Made by a program: the position numbers and the translations under genes. Positions 53,183 through 60,607 of a stretch of DNA of 64,000 bases are shown in pieces. The stretch is from contig NZ_LIVV01000003.1 of the NCBI RefSeq assembly GCF_001905825.1, positions 141,032 through 205,031 of the forward strand. The letters run 5' to 3'. The stretch is from Streptomyces sp. CB02009. GTDB lineage: Bacteria; Actinomycetota; Actinomycetes; Streptomycetales; Streptomycetaceae. Each line of letters starts with the position of its first letter. Position 1 is the stretch's first letter. The notes beneath the pieces are model-generated. The model had not been told where the DNA came from and searched no databases. It saw nothing but the letters and a program-made list of their open reading frames with translations.

Positions 53183-54762
53183 GCGGCACGCAGGAGGCGG
53201 GCGTCCACACCGGGCGGCTCCGCACCGGGCTCGACCCGCGCGCCCACCGCATCGTCTACGACCAGTACCGCGCCGAGGACGGCGACCCGGTCGGCGACGA
53301 ACTACGGCTGATCAGCGAGGTCGACCGGGCCCACCTGGTGATGCTCGCCGAACGCGGCATCGTCGACACGAGCCGCGCCGCGGCCCTCCTCGACACCGTC
53401 GACGCCCTCCGCGCCGAGGACTTCGCCCCCGTGCGGACCCGCCCCATGCCGCGCGGTCTGTACCTGGCGTACGAGGGCTGGCTCGTCGACCGGCTCGGCC
53501 AGGAGACCGGCGGGGTGCTGCACACCGGGCGCTCCCGCAACGACCTCAACGCCACCACCGTACGGCTGAAGGTGCGCGCCCCCTACGGGCGGCTCCTCGA
53601 CGAAACGGCCGAGCTGGCGCGGGTCCTGCTCGACAAGGGGGAGGAGTACCGGGACGTCACCATGCCCGCGTACACCCACGGCCAGCCGGCCGTGCCCATC
53701 AGCTACGGCCACTACCTGACCGGGGTCGCGGGCGGGGTGCTCCGCGCGCTCGCCGGACTGCTCGACGCCGGGCGGGAGATCGACGTCAACCCGCTCGGCG
53801 CGGGCGCCGTCGGCGGCACGTCCGTGCCGGTGGACCCGGCCCGCACCGCGGACCTCCTCGGCTTCACCGCCGCCGTGCCCAACTCGGTCGACGCGGTCGC
53901 GTCACGCGACTTCGTGCTGCGCATGCTCTCCGCCGCCGCCGTCCTCGGCGTCCTCATGGCCCGGGTGGCCCGCGACCTGACCTGGTGGACGACGGAGGAG
54001 TTCGGGCTGCTCCGGATGGCCGACGACCTGGTCGGCTCCAGCTCGATGATGCCGCAGAAGCGCAACCCCTTCCTGCTCGAACACATCCAGGGCCGCTCGA
54101 CCGCCGCCCTCGCCGGCTTCACCGGCGCCGCGGCGGCCATGTCCACCGCCGGCTACACCAACGCCATCGCCGTCGGCACCGAGGCCGCCCGCCATCTGTG
54201 GCCCGGTCTCGCCGACACCACCCAGGCCGTGACACTGCTCCGGCTCGTCGTCGACGGGGCGGAACCCGACCGCGACCGGATGCGCGAGCGCGCCCGGGAG
54301 GGCTTCACCTCGGCGACCTACCTCGCCGAACGCCTCGTCGTCGACGGCATCCCCTTCCGCACCGCCCACCACCTGGTCGGCGAGACCGTCCTCGGCGCCC
54401 TCGACAGCGGTACGCCGCTGTCCGACGCGGCCCGCGCCCATCCCGGCGTGGCCGCGGCCGCCGCCGGATACCCGGCCGACTGGCTCGACCCGGAGACGGT
54501 GGCCGCCGCCTGCGCCCACGGCGGCGGACCCGGCGGCACCGGACCCGCCGACGCCCTGGCCCGGGCACGGGCCGAACTCGCCGAGCTCACCGCCGATTCG
54601 GCGGGCCGCCGGGCCCGCTGGGACGACGCCGCCGAGCGCCTGTCGGCCGAGGCCGCCAAGCTGGTGGCCGTCGCGTCCGACGGCGTGCGGTCCGACGAGC
54701 CCGTCGCGTCCGACGGCGTGCCGCCCGACGCGGCCGCGGCGAGGGCGGTGGCCACCCGATGA
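53179..54762 (+). CDS. Argininosuccinate lyase-like enzyme
   Basis: This 527-residue member of the fumarase/aspartase/argininosuccinate lyase superfamily eliminates fumarate from an N-succinyl-type adduct. Signature SSSMMPQKRNPFLLEHIQG is intact, as are GGVLHTGRSRNDLNATTVRL and YTHGQPAVPISYGHYL. It is not in an arginine operon, and together with the threonine kinase-like and PLP enzymes it fits release of 2,3-diaminobutyrate from an N-(aspartyl) intermediate. The last ~45 residues are a low-complexity tail with repeated ASDGV motifs. The ATG overlaps the ATP-grasp stop and the stop overlaps the MFS start. Confidence 0.82.
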   Translation: MSGTQEAGVHTGRLRTGLDPRAHRIVYDQYRAEDGDPVGDELRLISEVDRAHLVMLAERGIVDTSRAAALLDTVDALRAEDFAPVRTRPMPRGLYLAYEGWLVDRLGQETGGVLHTGRSRNDLNATTVRLKVRAPYGRLLDETAELARVLLDKGEEYRDVTMPAYTHGQPAVPISYGHYLTGVAGGVLRALAGLLDAGREIDVNPLGAGAVGGTSVPVDPARTADLLGFTAAVPNSVDAVASRDFVLRMLSAAAVLGVLMARVARDLTWWTTEEFGLLRMADDLVGSSSMMPQKRNPFLLEHIQGRSTAALAGFTGAAAAMSTAGYTNAIAVGTEAARHLWPGLADTTQAVTLLRLVVDGAEPDRDRMRERAREGFTSATYLAERLVVDGIPFRTAHHLVGETVLGALDSGTPLSDAARAHPGVAAAAAGYPADWLDPETVAAACAHGGGPGGTGPADALARARAELAELTADSAGRRARWDDAAERLSAEAAKLVAVASDGVRSDEPVASDGVPPDAAAARAVATR

Positions 54763-56168
54763 ACGCGCGGCGCCGGGACGGGCTGCTCCGGCAGCGCGAC
54801 TTCCGGCTCCTGTGGGCCGGGGAGACCACCAGCCGCTTCGGCAGCAACGTCACCGGTGTCGCCATGCCGCTGGTGGCCGTGGTCACCCTCGACGCGAGCA
54901 CCTTCTGGGTGAGCGCCCTGGCCGCCGCCGCCTGGCTGCCGTGGCTCTTCCTCGGGCTGCCCGCGGGCGCCTGGGTGGACCGGCTGCCGCGCCGCCCGCT
55001 GATGGTGGCCTGCAACGTGGCCTCCCTGGTGCTCCTGCTCAGCGTTCCGGCCGCCGCCTGGCTCGATGTGCTGACCATGACGCAGCTGCTCCTGGTCGCC
55101 CTGCTCACCGGGGTCGCGAACGTCTTCTTCTCCATCGCGTACCGGGTGTACGTGCCGTTCGTCGTCCCCCGCGAGCACCTCACCGAGGCCAACGCCAAGC
55201 TCCAGGGCAGCGAATCGGCCGCGCAGCTCGCCGGGCTCGGCGGCGGCGGTGCCCTGGCGGGCGCGTTCGGAGCGGTCGCCGGTCTCGTCGCCAACGCCGC
55301 GACCTTCCTGGTCGCCACCCTGTGCCTGCTCGGCATCCGCGCCAGGGAACCGGTGCCGGAGCGCCCCGAACGGCCCCAGGCCCTGCGCAAGGACGTCACC
55401 GAGGGGCTGCGGCACACCGTGCGCGACCCCTATCTGCGCGTCCTGACCACCTACGGCACCGTCACCAACCTGCTGCTCACCGGCTACCAGGCCATCCTCA
55501 CCGTGTTCCTCGTGCGGGAACTCCACGTAGGCGAGGCCATGGTGGGCTGGCTGCTGGCCGGCAGCAGCGTGGGCGGCCTGCTCGGCGCCGTCGTCGCCAC
55601 CCCCGTGGCACGCCGCTTCGGCACCGCCCGGGGCATGCTGCTCTGCAAGTTCGCCACGGCCCCGTTCGGGCTGCTCATCCCGCTGGCCGAACCGGGCTGG
55701 CGGGTCGTCCTGCTGCCCGTCGGCGGCGCCATGCTCGCCCTGGGCGTCGTGTCCGCCAACGTCATCCAGGGCGCGTTCCGCCAGCAGTACTGCCCGCCGC
55801 AGCTGCTCGGCCGCATCACCGCGAGCGTCTCCGTCGCCAACTTCGGCGCCATTCCGATCGGTTCGCTGCTCGGCGGCGTACTCGGCGGGGTGCTCGGGCT
55901 GCGCCCCGCGCTGTGGCTGCTCACCGCCGGCCTCGCGGTCAGCTCCGTACTGCTGCTCGCCGGCCCGCTGCGGGCCCGCCGGGACCTACCCACCGAACCG
56001 CCCGCGGAGTCCACTGAGTCCGCAGAGTCCGCCAAGGCCGCCGAGCCGGGAGGCCCACCCGAGCCGGGAGGCCCACCCGAGCCGGCGGACCCGTCCGCCC
56101 CGTCCTCCGACCCGGCCGACCCGTCCGACCGGCGGGCCCTCAGGTACGCCGTTCCCGAACAAGGCTGA
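54759..56168 (+). CDS. MFS exporter (EntS/MFS_3-like)
   Basis: This 469-residue transporter has about 12 membrane helices. It begins LLRQRDFRLLWAGETTSRFG, the family start of EntS-type drug and siderophore exporters, with the loop GLPAGAWVDRLPRRPLM between helices 2 and 3. It is the most likely exporter or self-resistance pump for the peptide. The cytoplasmic C-terminus (from about residue 410) is a Pro/Glu/Gly/Ser-rich tail that contains two perfect 18-bp DNA repeats (56043-56078). It is coupled to the lyase gene by an ATGA overlap. Confidence 0.88.
   Translation: MNARRRDGLLRQRDFRLLWAGETTSRFGSNVTGVAMPLVAVVTLDASTFWVSALAAAAWLPWLFLGLPAGAWVDRLPRRPLMVACNVASLVLLLSVPAAAWLDVLTMTQLLLVALLTGVANVFFSIAYRVYVPFVVPREHLTEANAKLQGSESAAQLAGLGGGGALAGAFGAVAGLVANAATFLVATLCLLGIRAREPVPERPERPQALRKDVTEGLRHTVRDPYLRVLTTYGTVTNLLLTGYQAILTVFLVRELHVGEAMVGWLLAGSSVGGLLGAVVATPVARRFGTARGMLLCKFATAPFGLLIPLAEPGWRVVLLPVGGAMLALGVVSANVIQGAFRQQYCPPQLLGRITASVSVANFGAIPIGSLLGGVLGGVLGLRPALWLLTAGLAVSSVLLLAGPLRARRDLPTEPPAESTESAESAKAAEPGGPPEPGGPPEPADPSAPSSDPADPSDRRALRYAVPEQG
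56043..56078 (+). repeat. Two tandem 18-bp repeats in MFS gene 3' end
   Basis: The unit gagccgggaggcccaccc occurs twice without mismatch, encoding PGGPPEPGGPPEP in the exporter tail; a third partial unit follows. Confidence 0.85.
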
Positions 56169-56223
56169 TCCGTCCCGACGGCCACCCGCGTCCGCGCATC
56201 CGTCATCGAACAGGAGGGGTCCC

Positions 56224-57027
56224 GTGAGTGATCCCAGAAGCGGTCCCCGGAGTTCCGCGAGCGGCACCCTGCTGCTCGCCCCCCTGCCACCGCCGCGTGC
56301 TCTGCCACGACCAGGCTCCCTGGACCTGTGGCTGCTCAGGGTCTCCGACGCCCGGGGCACCGGCCTCGACGCCGGTGTCCTGGACGCCACCGAGCGGCAG
56401 CGCGCCGCGGGTCTGGCGCACGCGGAGGACCGGGTCCGCTTCACCGCCGCCCATCTGGCGCTGCGCCGGCTGCTCGGCACGTACCTCGACACGCTTCCGC
56501 AGGACATCCGTTACGGCCGGGAGACCTGCCCCTGCTGCGGTGGTCCGCACGGGCGGCCGACCGTCCTGGGCGCCTCGCGCGGGCTGCACTTCTCGCTCTC
56601 CCACCGCGGGGACCTCGTCCTCGTCGGGACGGCGGTGGCGCCCATCGGCGTGGACGTCGACCTGGTCGCCGACCCGGGCGGCGCCGCCGAACTCGCCGCC
56701 ATGCTGCACCCCGCCGAACAGCGCGAGATCGAGGCGCTGCCACCCCCGCGCCGCCCCAGGGCACTGGCCCGGCTGTGGACCCGCAAGGAGGCCTACCTCA
56801 AGGGGCTCGGCACCGGTCTCGGCCGTGACCCGGCGGCCGACTACGTGGGTTCGGGCAGCCCCGACGGAGCGCTGCCGCCCGCGGGCTGGACCCTGCTCGA
56901 CATCCCCGTCGACCGCGGCTACGCGGCGGCGGTGGCCGTCCACGGCGAGCTGACCACGCCGTCGCCCCGGGTGAACCGCCTGTCGGAGCGGGACATCAGG
57001 GGAGACCCGCCACCGGGCCGCGGGTGA
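56224..57027 (+). CDS. 4'-phosphopantetheinyl transferase, Sfp type
   Basis: This 267-residue enzyme converts apo carrier proteins to the holo form by transferring phosphopantetheine from CoA to the PCP serines. Motifs: HFSLSHRGDLVLVG, the Mg-binding APIGVDVDLVAD, and ARLWTRKEAYLKGLGTGLGR, with the acidic pair and the WxxKEA core intact. A Cys-rich insertion (ETCPCCGGPHGRP) before the core is usual for actinobacterial members. GTG 56224 is preceded by aggaggggt. It is likely dedicated to the six PCP domains of this cluster and marks its right end, followed by a strong terminator. Confidence 0.92.
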   Translation: MSDPRSGPRSSASGTLLLAPLPPPRALPRPGSLDLWLLRVSDARGTGLDAGVLDATERQRAAGLAHAEDRVRFTAAHLALRRLLGTYLDTLPQDIRYGRETCPCCGGPHGRPTVLGASRGLHFSLSHRGDLVLVGTAVAPIGVDVDLVADPGGAAELAAMLHPAEQREIEALPPPRRPRALARLWTRKEAYLKGLGTGLGRDPAADYVGSGSPDGALPPAGWTLLDIPVDRGYAAAVAVHGELTTPSPRVNRLSERDIRGDPPPGRG

Positions 57028-57045
57028 GCGGCCGCGGCCCCGACA

Positions 57046-57092
57046 GTACGCGGAAGGTCCCCGGACAGATCGTCCGGGGACCTTCCGCGTAC
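57046..57092. terminator. 20-bp stem terminator at the right end of the cluster
   Basis: A perfect 20-bp stem (gtacgcggaaggtccccgga and its complement) with a seven-base loop lies between the phosphopantetheinyl transferase gene and a converging gene, ending transcription on both strands. Confidence 0.95.
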
Positions 57093-57116
57093 CGCTCGAC
57101 AGCCGCTGACCCGAGG

Positions 57117-57590
57117 TCAGCCGGCCACCGCGATCCATTCGTCGAGCTGCTCCTGCGTGGTGGCCGGATCGGCCACCAGCTCGGCCAGCTCGTCGTCGGC
57201 GTGGTGGCGGGTCGAGACGGCGGGGCAGCGTGCGCACGCGGCCACCCCGGTCTGCTTCCACCACTGGCACCGCGCCCTGAGGTGACACCGCGGGACGGGA
57301 CCGTCCTCCTGCGCCGCGGGCCGGGAGAGCACCCGCTCCACGAGCGTGCAGTCGCCGCCCCTGCGGTTGACGCAGTCGCTGACGCAGTGCGACGCGAACC
57401 GCAGGACGCGTCGGGGCTCGACGCCCTGAGGAATCTCGCCGAGCACCTCGGCCGCCGGTACGGGATCGGCCAGGTACACCACCCGCCCGTCCTGCCCGGA
57501 CCGCACGCCCAGGACGACGGATTCCGGCGCGTGCGCCTCTCCGCTGGGGCACCAGGTCTGCGAGGAGCCGTCCTCGCCCACGGTGGTCAC
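57117..57590 (-). CDS. Cysteine-rich protein, possible metal/Fe-S protein
   Basis: I recognise this only as a conserved actinobacterial type, sometimes labelled nitrogen fixation protein without support. The 157-residue product has about nine Cys residues grouped as SHCVSDCVNRRGGDCTLVER and RCHLRARCQWWKQTGVAACA followed by RCPAVST. These spacings look suited to bind a metal or Fe-S centre. It lacks a signal peptide. The first GTG (57590) directly abuts ggcggag; the GTG at 57581 would have better spacing, so the true start may be three codons downstream. It sits 7 bp behind a short exported peptide gene and the two are almost certainly cotranscribed. Confidence 0.68.
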   Translation of the reverse strand: MTTVGEDGSSQTWCPSGEAHAPESVVLGVRSGQDGRVVYLADPVPAAEVLGEIPQGVEPRRVLRFASHCVSDCVNRRGGDCTLVERVLSRPAAQEDGPVPRCHLRARCQWWKQTGVAACARCPAVSTRHHADDELAELVADPATTQEQLDEWIAVAG

Positions 57591-57597
57591 CTCCGCC

Positions 57598-57852
57598 TCA
57601 GCAGGTGCCGGACTGGGTGCCGGCGACCTGCGTCACCCGGCCGCCGACGCTCTGGCTCAGCCCCTGCTCCCCGGCCTGCTCCTCCTGGGCGACGGCGAGC
57701 CGGATGCTGTCCTTGAGCTGGGCCGCCGAGGTGATGCGCTCGGCCGGGCCGGTCTCCGCCGCGCCCGCCGCACCGGCACCGGCGACGACGAGCCCTGCGG
57801 CCAGCAGTGCGGCGGCACCGGCCGCGGCCACCTTACGGGTCGGGTTCTCCAT
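57598..57852 (-). CDS. Short secreted peptide, 84 aa, C-terminal Cys
   Basis: Function unknown. An Ala-rich signal peptide (residues about 8-32, ending GAAGAAET) is followed by about 50 residues: a helical segment SAAQLKDSIRLAVAQEEQAG and a small, Gly/Ser/Thr-rich end GGRVTQVAGTQSGTC terminating in the only Cys. The ATG has gaggaggag-like sequence upstream. The neighbouring Cys-rich protein, 7 bp away, suggests the pair act together. A RiPP-precursor interpretation is possible but unproved; an ordinary small exported protein is equally likely. Confidence 0.6.
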   Translation of the reverse strand: MENPTRKVAAAGAAALLAAGLVVAGAGAAGAAETGPAERITSAAQLKDSIRLAVAQEEQAGEQGLSQSVGGRVTQVAGTQSGTC

Positions 57853-57940
57853 GGCGTACTCCTCCTCCTGGTATGGGAGTTGCGAGCGTAGGCCGGTGGA
57901 GAGCCATGGCCGGAACGTTGCGGCGGCAGTTGACCGGCGG

Positions 57941-58630
57941 TTACGGCTCCGAGGGCGGTGCCGGTGGGAGCAGCGCCTCTGCCAGCCGGTCGAGGGCGGC
58001 GGCGCTCGGGGCGGCGGTGCCCGTGAGGGTGCCGACGAGCGCCTGGGCGAGGACGGTCGCCGTGCCGATCCGGCCGTCCTCCCGCTCGTCGCCGGTGACC
58101 TTGCCGATCACCGCGTCCCGTACCGCCGGGGAGGTGTCGGAGTCCCCGAAGAGGTCGGGGAACGACAGCGCCATCATGCAGACGCCCACGTTGGCGGAGA
58201 GGATCGCGCGCCCCGCGAGCTCCGGGGGCGTCCGGAGCCGCCCGGCGTCACGGCAGCGCTCCACCGCCTTCAGGAGGATGGCCTGCGCCTCCGTGACGGC
58301 CCCCGGCCTGGTGTCGCCTGAGGGCGTGAACATCAGCCGGTAGAGGTGCGGGTTGCGGAGCGCGAAGGCGACGTGGCTGTCCCAGGCCGTCCGCAGGTCC
58401 GCCACCGGGTCGTCGGTGAGCGGGTTCTTCCGCTTCTCGGCCAGGAAGCGTTCGAAGCCGATGTCGGCGACCGCCGTGAGCAGGCCCTGCTTGTCGCCGA
58501 ACTGCCGGTAGATCTCGGGCATGCCGACCTTCGCCCGGTCGCAGATGGCGCGGGTCGAGATCGCGAGGGCGTCCTTGGTGGCGAGGAGTTCCTCGGTGGC
58601 TTCCAGGATGCGCGCGCGTGCGGTCGACAT
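57941..58630 (-). CDS. TetR-family transcriptional regulator
   Basis: This 229-residue repressor has an N-terminal TetR helix-turn-helix (residues 2-50; RILEATEELLATKDALAIST, then RAICDRAKVGMPEIYRQFGDK) and a ligand domain containing LYRLMFTPSGDTRPGAV (a TetR_C_33/WHG-type feature). ATG 58630 has gtgggag upstream; an in-frame GTG lies 9 bp earlier. It is divergent from a metallo-beta-lactamase-fold lipoprotein gene, and the intergenic region carries an inverted repeat, the usual arrangement for a TetR protein controlling itself and its neighbour. Confidence 0.88.
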   Translation of the reverse strand: MSTARARILEATEELLATKDALAISTRAICDRAKVGMPEIYRQFGDKQGLLTAVADIGFERFLAEKRKNPLTDDPVADLRTAWDSHVAFALRNPHLYRLMFTPSGDTRPGAVTEAQAILLKAVERCRDAGRLRTPPELAGRAILSANVGVCMMALSFPDLFGDSDTSPAVRDAVIGKVTGDEREDGRIGTATVLAQALVGTLTGTAAPSAAALDRLAEALLPPAPPSEP

Positions 58631-58648
58631 GGCTCCCACGATAACAGC

Positions 58649-58690
58649 GCTAACAGTTCTCTGTAATCGTTGCTTACGAGCTGTGTTAGC
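58649..58690. promoter_or_regulatory. Candidate TetR operator (GCTAACA ... TGTTAGC)
   Basis: Perfect 7-bp arms GCTAACA (58649-58655) and TGTTAGC (58684-58690) flank an inner pair GTAA (58663-58666) / TTAC (58674-58677) with almost the same centre. The site lies 19 bp upstream of the TetR start, in AT-richer DNA than its surroundings, between the two divergent genes. Confidence 0.65.
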
Positions 58691-58767
58691 GTTGAAAACA
58701 GTCCGGGGGGTCGGCGCCGCCCTCCGGGCCGCCCGACCGTTCGCAACGAGAGAGCTGGTGTTCCCCC

Positions 58768-59652
58768 ATGAACCGTTCGACGTTCCGCCGCGTCGCCGCA
58801 GGGGCCGTGGCGGCCACCGCGGGCGTGAGCCTCCTCGCCGCCTGTGGAGGGGAGGACGCGGCCGGCGCCGCGCGGCCGTTCACCGTCACGCACGTCGGCG
58901 GGCCGACCACGATCCTGGAGATCGGCGGCCTGCGCCTCCTGCTCGACCCGACCTTCGACCCGCCGAAGACGTACAAGAGCGGTCTGGAGAAGCTCCGGGG
59001 ACCCGCCCTCGGCATCGACGGCCTCGGCACGATCGACGCCGTCCTGCTCTCGCACGACCAGCACGACGACAACCTCGACGACTCGGGCCGCGCCCTGCTC
59101 GACGACATACCCGTCGTGCTCTCCACGCCCGGCGCGCGCAAGCGCCTCGGCGACCACGTCACCGCCCTGAGGAGCTGGGAGTCCCGGGAGCTGAAGACCG
59201 CCGGCGGCACCGTCGAGGTCACCGCCGTGCCCGCCCTGCACGGCCCCGACGGCGTCGACCGCGGCGCGGACGGCGAGGTCACCGGCTTCGTCCTCAGCGG
59301 CGAGGGCGTCCCCACCACCTACGTCTCCGGTGACAACGCCTCGGTCGCGGTGGCCGAGGAGGTCGGCGACCGCGTCAGGAAGGACATCGGCCCCGTCGAC
59401 ACCGTCGTCCTCTTCGCCGGAGCCGCCCGCACCCCCGCGATCCTCGACAACGCGCCCCTGACCCTGACCTCCGCGAACGCCGCCCTCGTCGCGAAGCACC
59501 TCGCCCCCCGCAAGGTCGTCCCGGTGCACACCGACAGCTGGAACATCTACTCCGAGGACACGCGGTCCCTCGTGAAGGCCTTCGAGGCCCAGGGGATCGA
59601 GGGCACGCTCGTCGACCTCGCGCCGGACGGCACCCCGAAGAACCTCTCCTGA
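58768..59652 (+). CDS. Metallo-beta-lactamase-fold lipoprotein (UlaG-like)
   Basis: This 294-residue exported lipoprotein has the lipobox LLAAC with Cys26; the upstream TFRRVAAGAV resembles a twin-arginine signal. The MBL core has TILEIGGLRLLLDPTFD, a variant metal motif LLSHDQHDDNLDD (family HxHxDH, here H-D-Q-H-D-D), a later His in VPALHGPDG, and Asp/His ligands in TYVSGDN and VPVHTDSW. It is related to UlaG/RomA-type hydrolases; the substrate is unknown. The gene is under the predicted TetR operator and is followed closely by the isochorismatase-family gene, likely one operon. Confidence 0.83.
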   Translation: MNRSTFRRVAAGAVAATAGVSLLAACGGEDAAGAARPFTVTHVGGPTTILEIGGLRLLLDPTFDPPKTYKSGLEKLRGPALGIDGLGTIDAVLLSHDQHDDNLDDSGRALLDDIPVVLSTPGARKRLGDHVTALRSWESRELKTAGGTVEVTAVPALHGPDGVDRGADGEVTGFVLSGEGVPTTYVSGDNASVAVAEEVGDRVRKDIGPVDTVVLFAGAARTPAILDNAPLTLTSANAALVAKHLAPRKVVPVHTDSWNIYSEDTRSLVKAFEAQGIEGTLVDLAPDGTPKNLS

Positions 59653-59686
59653 ACCCGTCCCCTCCCTCCGCCTCCCGCTCCCGCAC

Positions 59687-59736
59687 TCCTGACGAAACCC
59701 CCTGACGAACCCCTGACGAAACCCCCGACGAAAGGA
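59687..59736 (+). repeat. Four degenerate repeats of ccctgacgaaac
   Basis: Four imperfect 11-13 bp units (cctgacgaaacc, ccctgacgaac, ccctgacgaaac, cccgacgaaag) fill the 90-bp space between the lipoprotein and hydrolase genes; the last unit supplies the ribosome-binding site gaaagga. Confidence 0.8.
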
Positions 59737-59742
59737 ACCGCC

Positions 59743-60345
59743 ATGACCGCCTCCACCACCCTCCGTGATGTGATCGGCCTTCCCCAGGACCTGCCCCGCC
59801 TGGGCGAGTCGGCGCTGATCATGATCGACTTTCAGAACACCTACCGCACCGGCGTCATGCGGCTCGACGGCGCCGAGCGGGCCCTGGCCGCCGGCGCGCG
59901 TCTGCTCGCCGCCGCCCGTGCCGCGGGGGCGCCCGTCGTGCACGTCGTCAACGACGGCGGCGAGGGCACCCCTTACGACATCCGGGCCGAGATCGGCGCG
60001 ATCAGCGAGGAAGTCGCCCCGATCGAGGGCGAGAAGGTCGTCGTCAAGCAGTTCCCCGACGCCTTCCACGCCACCGACCTCGAAGCGGTCCTGAAGGACC
60101 TCGGCGTCACCGGCGACCTGGTCGTCGCCGGGTTCATGACGCACATGTGCGTCCTCTTCACCGCGCAGGGCGCCTTCCACCGCGGCTACCGCCCGACCGT
60201 GGTCGCCGAGGCCACCGCGACCCGCTCCCTGGCCGCCCCCGACGGCACCGTCACGTCGGCGGACGCGCTCCAGGCCGCGAGCCTCACGACGGTCACCGAC
60301 CTCTTCGGCACGGTGGCCCGCGCGGTCGACGAACTCGTCGCCTAG
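59743..60345 (+). CDS. Isochorismatase-family cysteine hydrolase
   Basis: This 200-residue hydrolase has the family's catalytic triad visible: Asp29 in ALIMIDFQNTY, Lys near residue 102 in KVVVKQFPDAF, and Cys136 in VVAGFMTHMCVLF. The cis-peptide before the Cys loop fits the GFMTHMC segment. Members hydrolyse amides such as nicotinamide, N-carbamoyl compounds or isochorismate; nothing in the neighbourhood points to siderophore or NAD metabolism, so the substrate is open. The gene follows the MBL-fold lipoprotein and is probably controlled by the TetR. The last 11 codons plus stop are duplicated immediately downstream. Confidence 0.85.
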   Translation: MTASTTLRDVIGLPQDLPRLGESALIMIDFQNTYRTGVMRLDGAERALAAGARLLAAARAAGAPVVHVVNDGGEGTPYDIRAEIGAISEEVAPIEGEKVVVKQFPDAFHATDLEAVLKDLGVTGDLVVAGFMTHMCVLFTAQGAFHRGYRPTVVAEATATRSLAAPDGTVTSADALQAASLTTVTDLFGTVARAVDELVA

Positions 60346-60380
60346 TGGTGGCCCGCGCGGTCGACGAGCTCGTCGCCTAG
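60312..60380 (+). repeat. 34-bp direct repeat duplicating the end of the hydrolase gene
   Basis: The segment from ggtggcccgcgcggtcgacg through the TAG (60312-60345) is repeated at 60347-60380 with a single mismatch and a one-base spacer. The second copy lies outside the reading frame used by the gene and follows its stop, so it is a non-coding vestige of a recent duplication. Confidence 0.95.
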
Positions 60381-60607
60381 CGATCCCCCGGCCGGGCGAG
60401 GGGGGCAGCCCCGACCGGGCGGCCCCGGGGCGGCCCCCGCCCGTCCCCTCCCACGCCCGTCGGGCCCGGGGCACCGGGAGTTCACCCGAGGTGTACCGGA
60501 ACACCGCCTGATGATCGGTTACGGGTCGCCCGACTCGGCGGTAATGGCGGTCGGCCCGTGACGGATCATCCGGGCGCCCCTGATTCCGTACACCCCCTGG
60601 AGGACGT
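60381..60607 (+). other. Intergenic region upstream of the YfhO-type gene
   Basis: This 227-bp stretch begins with GC-rich inverted repeats (cccgaccgggcggccccggggcgg) that may form a terminator for the hydrolase gene, then a less GC-rich part (gatgatcggttacgggtc) that probably holds the promoter for the next gene. I could not define -10/-35 elements. Confidence 0.4.

Noticed and set aside
30703..56168. Assignment of the cluster as friulimicin/amphomycin
   Set aside because: Two precursor routes are shared, but the module number, absence of a starter C domain, of acyl-activation genes and of epimerases, and the adenylation pockets do not match those lipopeptides.
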